From Opitutaceae bacterium (GTDB lineage: Bacteria > Verrucomicrobiota > Verrucomicrobiia > Opitutales > Opitutaceae), in the NCBI GenBank assembly GCA_025360455.1, contig JANYCF010000131.1:1-36278 (forward strand): 36,278 bases of DNA. The letters run 5' to 3'. The notes below the pieces were generated by a model. It was not told the origin of the DNA. It ran no database searches and saw only the letters and a list, made by a program, of their open reading frames with translations. Each line of letters starts with the position of its first letter. The stretch's first letter is position 1. The translations under genes and the position numbers were made by a program. Below are positions 1 through 7,000 of the stretch, piece after piece.

Positions 1-685
1 TGAACGTATTGTTTCCATTGTTATGAAACAGATAGTCGCGTTGTCCGTTCGGGTGTTGGACGACATTGTACAGGTTGGTATGGACTAAAACGTCGAGCAT
101 CCCATCCCGATCATAATCGCAAAAGGCCGCCATCCCGGATGCATCGATAACATCAAGCCCATACGCGTGCGCCCGCTCGAGAAAGGTCCCGTCCTTTTGA
201 TTTATATAGAGCAAATTGGCCGCGCCAAACCGGCAGACGTACAGATCAAGCCAGCCGTCATTATTGATATCGACGAAGGTGACGCCCTGTTTCCAATTTC
301 CGACCGGGCCCGCCACTCCGGCGCGCTCCGTTACATCCTCGAATTTCCAGTTGCCTAAATTCCGGAAGAGGCGGTTGGGGCCGGTTTTATTGACCACAAA
401 GATATCCGGCCGCCCATCATGATCAAAATCGCCAATCGCCACCCCGGTCCCGACTTCACCAACCGTGTACTCAAGATAAAGCTCGTTCCACATTTTGGGA
501 TCATCGAACTTATTTTCCGTCACCAGTCCGGTCTGTGCAGCGGGCATTTCAGTAAAAAGCGTCTGGCCTCGCGGTCCCGATTTCGCCGCCAAAGGCTGCT
601 CTTCCACCCCGGGCATGGCGCGACCCGACAGAACGAAAGCGCTGCAGAAAAAACCCAGAGATACACAACGGAGAAGCCAGATCAT
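1..685 (-). CDS. Secreted VCBS/FG-GAP repeat protein, CRTAC1/UnbV type (N-terminal part)
   Basis: The gene reads leftwards off the window edge, leaving the first 228 residues. I chose the ATG at 685-683 because it is followed by a signal peptide (residues 1-23, hydrophobic stretch around 8-20, likely cleavage after GRA). No clear Shine-Dalgarno sequence precedes it. After a short linker come calcium-binding propeller motifs: DFDHDGRPDI near residue 86, DINNDGWLDL near 139 and DYDRDGMLDV near 190, with spacers such as NRLFRNLGNWKFEDVTERAG. That layout is typical of CRTAC1/ASPIC-UnbV proteins, which are secreted beta-propellers; the diagnostic C-terminal domain would lie outside the window. The role is unknown, probably surface adhesion or binding. 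It is divergent from the STT3-like gene at 791 and resembles the VCBS protein at 3344. Confidence 0.85.
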   Translation of the reverse strand, partial: MIWLLRCVSLGFFCSAFVLSGRAMPGVEEQPLAAKSGPRGQTLFTEMPAAQTGLVTENKFDDPKMWNELYLEYTVGEVGTGVAIGDFDHDGRPDIFVVNKTGPNRLFRNLGNWKFEDVTERAGVAGPVGNWKQGVTFVDINNDGWLDLYVCRFGAANLLYINQKDGTFLERAHAYGLDVIDASGMAAFCDYDRDGMLDVLVHTNLYNVVQHPNGQRDYLFHNNGNNTF

Positions 686-790
686 GGCAGGTTAAAAACC
701 GGCTGGACTCCGCGAAAAATCACTTCCGGGCCACGCCACCGGAGGCGGCGTTGTGTGACGGAAAAAAGGTCATAAAATTTATCTTTTGGC

Positions 791-3301
791 ATGGTCTTCA
801 CGATGTTTTCAGCCTTCCTTTCAGTTTGCTTTTTTTGCTTAAAAACCATCGTGCTCCCCTCAAATCCCAGCGCAATTTCAAACCAGCAAAAATACCCGCT
901 ATTTTTCACTTCTCTCCTCCTGCTTGTGGGGTTGGTCAGCAGTGTGGGCCTGGTGCTCAAGCGGACCAATCATGAGACGCTGCGAGCGGAGTACTTGAAC
1001 CAGTTGCCCGAGTGGTCGTCCGACACGCCGATCGCCGATGCCGCCTCGATCACCGGCTACGAATCAGGTCAGCGCGTCGCGATCGTTCCGGGTCATGATA
1101 AGCGCAGTTTTGAAGTGATTGCGAACACGCAGCAAATGCTCGCTGAGAATAAATTCCGTGTCGACCGGATCAATTCAGCCAACACTCCATTGGGGCATCC
1201 TGGACACCTCGCCTCGCTCACGCCATGGACTCTGGCCGTGGCGACGAAAGTCCAACAACTGCTCAGCGGCCGGTCCAACGGTTCCACGGTGGAAACCGCC
1301 GCACTCCGATTCAATCCCCACTTGCTGCTCCTCGCCCTGGTCACCGCCACGATTCTGACGGCTTGCACGCTGGGCCGCTTACCCGCTGCGCTGCTCGCGT
1401 TCGGTATGGCGGCGATGTTTCCTTTCGCCGCCGTTTTTGTACCGGGCGCACCGCATCCGCTGAGCCTCCACGCGCTCTGCCTGCTGTTCGGTCTGCTCAC
1501 CTTGCTCGCCGGCGCCGATGCCGCGCGCCGATTGTCAACTGCGGGCCGCTTCTATTTTGCCGCGAGTGGAATTTTTGGCGCTCTGGCATTATGGCTGGAT
1601 GTGCCGGCCGCCTTGCCTTTCTTGGGTGGACTGCTCGCGGCGGGATTGGTGATTACTCTCGGACCGCGTTCCCCCTTGGTGGCAAATTTACCTTGGAGAA
1701 TTTGGGGATTGGCTGGAGCCGGCACCGTACTACTCGGCTACTTCATCGATTTCTTTCCCTGCCGCGGCGAGGAAGTCTTCCGCTACCTCCATCCGCTGTA
1801 CGCGCTTGCCTGGCTCGGTGCGGGAGAAATCCTCCAATTAACCAGTGCCACGGGGCGTCAACGTGCTCAATGGAATCGCCGCCAGCTGATAACCGTCAGC
1901 GTCGCGGCCATCGCCTTGCTGCAATTGCCGCTCTTTCTATTTTCGACTCACACGTCTCTCTATGTCGTCGACGGTCCTGATGCTTTTAAACTTTCCCCCG
2001 CCTCATCCATCGCCGCACCCAGTCTCTCCGCGTGGTTGGCGCAGGATGGATTTTCTCCCAGTGCGTGGGCCACGTTGCTCCCGATCCTGTTAATTCCTCT
2101 CGCGCTGTTTTTTCTGTATCGCGCGGATGTCGCCCGACGCATTACACTCGTACTGATGCTCGGCCCCGTGCTGCCGTGTTTGTGGATCGGAGCCAGCCAG
2201 CTCTCGTACGGAAGTCACCTTGACGTCGCGTTGCTCGCCTTGACTGTCGCCCTCGCGACCTTGCCCCACCCGCAGGCTAATTGGAGTGCCGCTCTCGTGA
2301 TAACTGGAACTTTTTTTCTCTGTTTAGTCCCGGGCCTTTATTTGGAATTCAAAACTCAACCGACGAGCGAGTCGTTGTCATCCCCGGAATTCGAAAGCTA
2401 CATCGAACGCGATCTCGCCCACTGGTTACGCCAACATTCTTCGGTGACCCCCGCTGTGCTCGCCCCTCCCCGAGTGACGAGCGCCCTTTGTTATCATGGC
2501 GGTTTCACCGGACTGGGCACCTTCGATCGCGATAACCAGGCTGGAACCGCAGCCGCCATTCGCATTGTCTGCGCTTCATCCAACGAGGAAGCCTACACGC
2601 TCATCGAGGCGCGCAAGCTGACCCATATCGTCATTCCGTTTTGGGATAATTATCTCAACGACTATCTCCGTCTCGGCTTGGGTGCGGACGCCGACAGCGA
2701 CCGCCGCGCCCGTACTTTTTTGGCCACGCTACAACAATGGCAGGTGCCAGGTTGGCTTCGCCCGCTTCCCTATCGGTTGCCACCCGGACCGGGCGTCGAT
2801 GGACAAGTGGTGATTTTTGAAGTCGTCGAGGAACAACCGCCAGCCGTCGCCGCCGCCCGCATGGCCGACTATTTCCTTGAGATGGACCTGTCGGAACAAG
2901 CCCGGAGCCAAACCCAGGAACTGGCGAAATATCCGAATGACTGGGGCGCGTTGGCTGCTCTGTGCATGGTGAGCGCGTCCCTCAACGATTCGGCCGGCTT
3001 GGATGTTGCGCGTGGAAAATTAATTTCCGCCGTGGAAAAACCGGAACGTCGCAAACTCGTGTGGGACCGGCGCGTCAGCCTCGCGATCGTCCTCGCCCAG
3101 CAAAAGCGGCCGGATCTGGCCAAGATTCAGATTGAAAAATGCCTGGCAGAAATCGACGCAGACAAACTGCGCTCGCTGACCACAGTTTCCCTTTACCGCT
3201 TTAATCTCATCTGCAAGCGCTACGGCACAGAAATCACTGATCCCGCCCTGCGCACGCTCAGTCGCTCACTGCTCCGACCGGACCTACGGCCCAACTTGTA
3301 A
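791..3301 (+). CDS. Polytopic membrane protein, divergent STT3/GT-C-like, with soluble C-terminal region
   Basis: The 836-residue product has a first membrane segment near residues 36-56, an outer-face loop (about 57-170), many further hydrophobic segments (about 175-560) and a soluble C-terminal region from about 565. The loop piece RVDRINSANTPLGHPGHL (123-140) sits where STT3-family oligosaccharyltransferases and their bacterial relatives carry a DYDNAP-G-xVH-type motif. The later GAPHPLSLHAL (219-229) sits where they carry a PDHH-type motif. Acidic residues expected at both places are missing, so the protein may be a diverged or inactive GT-C enzyme. The last 150 residues are helical and weakly TPR-like. 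The GTG at 851 is in frame and would remove a cysteine-rich leader, so the start is uncertain. The next gene follows after 42 bp. The family call rests on motif layout and needs a profile search. Confidence 0.6.
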   Translation: MVFTMFSAFLSVCFFCLKTIVLPSNPSAISNQQKYPLFFTSLLLLVGLVSSVGLVLKRTNHETLRAEYLNQLPEWSSDTPIADAASITGYESGQRVAIVPGHDKRSFEVIANTQQMLAENKFRVDRINSANTPLGHPGHLASLTPWTLAVATKVQQLLSGRSNGSTVETAALRFNPHLLLLALVTATILTACTLGRLPAALLAFGMAAMFPFAAVFVPGAPHPLSLHALCLLFGLLTLLAGADAARRLSTAGRFYFAASGIFGALALWLDVPAALPFLGGLLAAGLVITLGPRSPLVANLPWRIWGLAGAGTVLLGYFIDFFPCRGEEVFRYLHPLYALAWLGAGEILQLTSATGRQRAQWNRRQLITVSVAAIALLQLPLFLFSTHTSLYVVDGPDAFKLSPASSIAAPSLSAWLAQDGFSPSAWATLLPILLIPLALFFLYRADVARRITLVLMLGPVLPCLWIGASQLSYGSHLDVALLALTVALATLPHPQANWSAALVITGTFFLCLVPGLYLEFKTQPTSESLSSPEFESYIERDLAHWLRQHSSVTPAVLAPPRVTSALCYHGGFTGLGTFDRDNQAGTAAAIRIVCASSNEEAYTLIEARKLTHIVIPFWDNYLNDYLRLGLGADADSDRRARTFLATLQQWQVPGWLRPLPYRLPPGPGVDGQVVIFEVVEEQPPAVAAARMADYFLEMDLSEQARSQTQELAKYPNDWGALAALCMVSASLNDSAGLDVARGKLISAVEKPERRKLVWDRRVSLAIVLAQQKRPDLAKIQIEKCLAEIDADKLRSLTTVSLYRFNLICKRYGTEITDPALRTLSRSLLRPDLRPNL

Positions 3302-3343
3302 AGTGCCGCGACTTTCTCCCGCTCATTTGCCGCCCTGCTCATT

Positions 3344-4636
3344 TTGAAAACCAACTCCTTTTCGCTTTTGTCTCTGATAATCCTCGGCGTCGGTCTAGCA
3401 GCCGGAGCAGTCGCATTGCTCAAGTACCACCCATCAGGACCAACGCGCAAACCCAAGCCCGCTTTCTCACCGACGCAGGATCTTGATGCCACGTTGCGCT
3501 ATCTGCCCAAACCGATCGGCGATCCGGCGCACGGCCGGCCTATCATCACCCATGTGATGATCACCGATCTGGATCAGGATGGTTTGCCCGACATCATCGC
3601 CTGCGACGCAGAAGCCAACTCGGTGCGCTGGTTGCGACAATTTCCCCGCGGCACCTTTACCGAATCAGCACTCGGCGATCCCATCCAAGGCCCGGTGCAT
3701 ACCACGGTGTGCGATATCAATGGCGACGGACTTCCTGACCTGCTGATCGCGAGCATGGGAATCGTGTTTCCCAACAACGACAAGATCGGCAGTGTGGTGA
3801 TTCTGGAAAACCTCGGTGGCGGAAGATTCCGCAATCATGTTGTGCTGGAAAATGTCGCCCGCGTCACCGACGTGCGCGGTGCCGATCTCAACGGCGATGG
3901 TAAGCTCGACCTCATCGTGGGGCAGTTCGGCTATATAGAAGGAGAAATCCGTTGGCTGGAAAACTTGGGCGACTGGCAGTTTCGCAGCCACCTACTTCTG
4001 AGTGAACCCGGCACCATCAACACACCCGTGGCTGACTTTGACGGCAACGGGCACCTCTCCATCGCCGCCCTCGTCTCGCAGGATTCCGAAACGGTTCATC
4101 TCTTCCGTAACAACGGCCAGGGCGAGTTTCACGACACTGTACTCTGGAGCGCCAACAATCCTGCTTGGGCCAGCAGCGGCTTAAGCGTTTGCGACCTGAA
4201 TCGCGACGGCCGGCCCGATCTGATTTATTCCAACGGCGACGCCTTCACCGGTGAAGTGAACCTGCCGCCCTGGCACGGTCTACAATGGCTGGAGAACCAC
4301 GGTGATGGTTTTTTCAAATATCACCGCATCGGCAATTTTCCCGGTTGCTACAGTCCGATCGGAGTGGATTTGAACGGCGACGGCTTCACCGATATTGTGA
4401 CGGTCTCGACCTTCAATGACTGGCTCAATCCCGCCGCCGTTTCGATCATGGCCTGGATCAATGACGGCGCACAGAATTTCCGGCCGGCGGTCCTGGCGCA
4501 CACGCCCACCCATCTCATCACGATCGCCGCAGGTGATCTGGATGGAGATGGCAAACCAGAACTCGTGACGGGCGGCTTCAATGTCTATCCGCCCTACACG
4601 GAGATGAGCCGAATCATCCTGTGGACCCGGCGATGA
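3344..4636 (+). CDS. Membrane-anchored VCBS/FG-GAP beta-propeller protein
   Basis: This 430-residue protein begins at a TTG codon, followed directly by an N-terminal hydrophobic segment (about residues 8-26) with no lipobox cysteine, so it is probably an uncleaved anchor or signal peptide. The rest carries seven DxDxDG-type calcium loops: DLDQDGLPDI (about 75), DINGDGLPDL, DLNGDGKLDL, the degenerate DFDGNGHLSI, DLNRDGRPDL, DLNGDGFTDI and DLDGDGKPEL (about 400). Seven loops fit one complete seven-bladed propeller outside the cytoplasmic membrane. The recurring RWLEN or QWLENHGDG spacers are usual for this family. The stop overlaps the start of the TPR gene by 4 bp (ATGA), indicating translational coupling. 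The family is clear; the ligand and role are unknown. Confidence 0.85.
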   Translation: MKTNSFSLLSLIILGVGLAAGAVALLKYHPSGPTRKPKPAFSPTQDLDATLRYLPKPIGDPAHGRPIITHVMITDLDQDGLPDIIACDAEANSVRWLRQFPRGTFTESALGDPIQGPVHTTVCDINGDGLPDLLIASMGIVFPNNDKIGSVVILENLGGGRFRNHVVLENVARVTDVRGADLNGDGKLDLIVGQFGYIEGEIRWLENLGDWQFRSHLLLSEPGTINTPVADFDGNGHLSIAALVSQDSETVHLFRNNGQGEFHDTVLWSANNPAWASSGLSVCDLNRDGRPDLIYSNGDAFTGEVNLPPWHGLQWLENHGDGFFKYHRIGNFPGCYSPIGVDLNGDGFTDIVTVSTFNDWLNPAAVSIMAWINDGAQNFRPAVLAHTPTHLITIAAGDLDGDGKPELVTGGFNVYPPYTEMSRIILWTRR

Positions 4637-6387
4637 AATTCCGTTTTCTCACACCCAGGTCGGTGCTCGCGACGTTGATTCTCCTCGTCCTCATCGCCGC
4701 GTGGCAGTACCGGTTGCAATTCATCACCACGCGAGCGGCACTGGCCGAGCTGCCGGCAATTCCGGATTTAAGCCGATGGCCAGCGGAACTGCCCAAGCGA
4801 GTGACCGCCGCGACCCAAGCAGCCGCCACCTCCCGAGACACACCGCTCTCGCTGGCGGAACTGGCACAGTTGTATTTTGCCAATGGCTTCAGCCCTGAGG
4901 CGACGCAGGTCTTGCAGTCGCTCCTCCAGGCCGATCCTGCCAACAGTCGTTGGCCCTACTTGCTCGGCATTCTCGAAGAACGCGCGGAGCATCGCGAAGC
5001 GGCGGAAGTTTTATTTGCGAGCGCGGCGCACCTCGCTCCCAGCTACGCCTCCGCGTACATACATCGGGCCAACCTGCTGGCGTTGGCCGGACAATCAGAT
5101 CTGGCGCGCGAGATTTTCAGCCGTTGCCTTACACTCGCGCCCCAGGATCCACGACCACACTACGGTCTGGCGAAATTGGATTTTGCCCGCGGCGACGAAG
5201 CAGCAGCCATCGCCCGCCTGCGTTTGCTTGTCCCGCAGCATCCTGAATTTCAAGAAGCTCATTTGATGCTGGCTGAACTTTTGGTGAAAACTGGCGAAGC
5301 AGCGCAAGCTGCGCAACAACGGGCTTTTTTAGCCAACGGTCAAGGCTCACCGCCGGATAAAGATCCTTACGTCGATGAAACTGTCCCGTTTTGTTATAGC
5401 ACTCATCGGCTGCAGATCCAGGGCGAGCAATTTAATCAGACGCAGGACTATGAATCCGCCCTGCCATTTTTATTGCGGGCGACGCTAGTCGATCCCCTGG
5501 ATGCGGAAACTCAGGATGGACTCGCCCGCGCGTACATGGGATTGCACCGATGGTCCGACGCCCAACAGACACTGGAGCAAGCACTCCAGCACGTGGGACC
5601 AAACGACTTGTTTTATACTCGCCTCGCCGAAGTGTTGCTCGCCGAAAACAAGGGGAATGAGGCCGTCGCGTTATTACTGAAAGGGGATAGCAACCATCCC
5701 CACACCGCATCCCTCAAACACGCATTAGGAATCACCTATCTCGCCCTTGCGCGAAACACCGAAGCGCTGGAAGCCTTGGCCGCAGCCGCCCAACTCGATC
5801 CACTTTTCGCGGATACGCAATTCAGTCTGGCCCGTTGCTACCTGCTCACCGGCAATCCGACGCTCGCCCGTTCGTGGGCGGAAGGAGCGCTGAAACTCCG
5901 CCCGGAGTCGCTGGAGGGACTCGCCCTTCTGACCGAAGCCGCGCTGCAAATGAACGATATCGAGAGCGCCGTGGCCAGAGCGCGGGAACTTTCCCAGCGC
6001 GGTGGGCGCGCCGCAGAATATCAGCCGGTGGTTTGCGCCGCGTTTTTTCGCGCCGGCAATCTCGCGGCGGAACGCAGCGAGCACACCGCAGCCGAGCAAC
6101 TTTATCGGGACGGCATCGCCGCAAACGAGAACTATGGCCAACTCCACGGAGGCCTGGGCATGCTCTACGGAAAGCTGCATCGCTATACCGAGGCCACGGC
6201 GGAATTTGAGAAATTCCTGCGATTGGAGCCACGTAATTCGCTCGGATATATTTTGCTCGGCTCGGCGTTAAAAGCGGCCAACCAACCCGAGGAGGCGCGG
6301 CGGATTTGGCGAGCCGGTTTGGCAGTCGCAACTGAAGTACAAGACCACGCCCATATCGCCCAATTTCACCAGCTATTGGGCGAATGA
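4633..6387 (+). CDS. Membrane-anchored TPR protein
   Basis: The product has 584 residues from the ATG at 4633, which forms an ATGA overlap with the preceding stop. An in-frame GTG at 4621 would add four residues, but the coupled ATG is the simpler choice. An N-terminal hydrophobic segment (about residues 10-25) anchors it. The rest is two blocks of tetratricopeptide repeats: about 75-225, with units such as LAPSYASAYIHRANLLALAG, and about 255-575, with LDPLFADTQFSLARCYLLTG and LEPRNSLGYILLGSALKAAN. They are separated by a non-repeat stretch containing DPYVDETVPFCYSTHRLQ. No enzymatic domain is visible, so it is probably a scaffold. It should work with the coupled VCBS propeller and the STT3-like protein, with which it appears to form one operon (791-6387). 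Confidence 0.85.
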   Translation: MKFRFLTPRSVLATLILLVLIAAWQYRLQFITTRAALAELPAIPDLSRWPAELPKRVTAATQAAATSRDTPLSLAELAQLYFANGFSPEATQVLQSLLQADPANSRWPYLLGILEERAEHREAAEVLFASAAHLAPSYASAYIHRANLLALAGQSDLAREIFSRCLTLAPQDPRPHYGLAKLDFARGDEAAAIARLRLLVPQHPEFQEAHLMLAELLVKTGEAAQAAQQRAFLANGQGSPPDKDPYVDETVPFCYSTHRLQIQGEQFNQTQDYESALPFLLRATLVDPLDAETQDGLARAYMGLHRWSDAQQTLEQALQHVGPNDLFYTRLAEVLLAENKGNEAVALLLKGDSNHPHTASLKHALGITYLALARNTEALEALAAAAQLDPLFADTQFSLARCYLLTGNPTLARSWAEGALKLRPESLEGLALLTEAALQMNDIESAVARARELSQRGGRAAEYQPVVCAAFFRAGNLAAERSEHTAAEQLYRDGIAANENYGQLHGGLGMLYGKLHRYTEATAEFEKFLRLEPRNSLGYILLGSALKAANQPEEARRIWRAGLAVATEVQDHAHIAQFHQLLGE

Positions 6388-6496
6388 TAATTCCAAGGGC
6401 GAGAAGCAGACTCGCGCCATGAATCACACACCTACGCTCCGGCTCGTACTCGTTGCATTCTCTACGGTACCGTTGACCGGAAGCTTGCCTCTGATA

Positions 6497-6641
6497 CGTA
6501 TCCATGCAGTTGACTTGGGTGGAACGCGGCCTCCGGCGCGTTTTCTTCTGCGCACATCGCGCCAACCCGTCCAGAGGCCGGGTTCCACCTTTCGGTGCAG
6601 ACAGTTCCAGAGGAGAAATGCATTTCCACTGCATGGATACG
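6497..6641. repeat. Nested inverted-repeat element (MITE/REP-like)
   Basis: A perfect 14-bp inverted repeat, CGTATCCATGCAGT at 6497-6510 and its complement at 6628-6641, bounds 145 bp. Inside it a second pair, GGTGGAACGCGGCCTC at 6518-6533 and its near-complement at 6574-6589 (15 of 16 positions), would fold into a long stem. No convincing coding region is present. It lies 3 bp from the separate element starting at 6645, so two repeat elements sit side by side in the 613-bp gap before the TMTC-like gene. The remaining sequence, 6388-6496, shows nothing I can name. Confidence 0.7.
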
Positions 6642-6644
6642 ACT

Positions 6645-6888
6645 TAGCCCGGACATTTCATACTGAAATACAACAAGGCAGTTTTCACAGAGTATCCAGA
6701 GGGCCGACACAGAGGCAGAAGGAGCATACAGAGTGAGTGAGGTTCTCACGCCAATGAGCTGGCGTGAACATCAAATCCGAAGCTTGGGCCTTGGTGTTTC
6801 GCTCTGTGCCCTCTGTGCTCCTCTTTCCGTCTCTGTGTCTCAAGAATTATCAAATTATCCTTGGTTTGATTATGAAATATTCAGGTTA
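6645..6888 (+). repeat. Terminal-inverted-repeat element, copy A (MITE-like)
   Basis: The left end TAGCCCGGACATTTCA (6645-6660) and right end TGAAATATTCAGGTTA (6873-6888) are imperfect inverted repeats (12 of 16 positions). Inside are CACAGAG-rich and complementary CTCTGTG-rich arms at about 6685-6720 and 6800-6840. The body from about 6682 is clearly homologous, in the same orientation, to copy B at 9473-9704; examples are ACACAGAGG-AGAAGGAG, GAGCTGG-GTGAAC-TCAAATCCG-AGCTTGGG and TCTGTGCTCCTCTT-CCGTCTCTGTGTC. No transposase is encoded, which fits a non-autonomous element. The ends begin and finish with TA. Confidence 0.75.
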
Positions 6889-7000
6889 GGGGCACAGGGC
6901 GTTGCATGTGGCCTTGTCAAACGCCCCGGGGGATTTTTGTTTTCCAAACCGCAGGCCAAAAACCATTGTATCTGTGGGCACTTTTTATTGGATGATTCTG

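Noticed and set aside
682..969. A 95-residue minus-strand open frame upstream of the first VCBS gene
   Set aside because: It overlaps the start of the STT3-like gene and has no recognisable features, although its stop touches the VCBS start.
5846..6634. A 262-residue minus-strand open frame
   Set aside because: It overlaps the TPR gene and the inverted-repeat element at 6497-6641 and is rich in Arg and Pro like other shadow frames.
6682..6840. CACAGAG repeats considered as a CRISPR array
   Set aside because: There are no regular spacers, the units are degenerate and partly inverted, and no cas gene is present.
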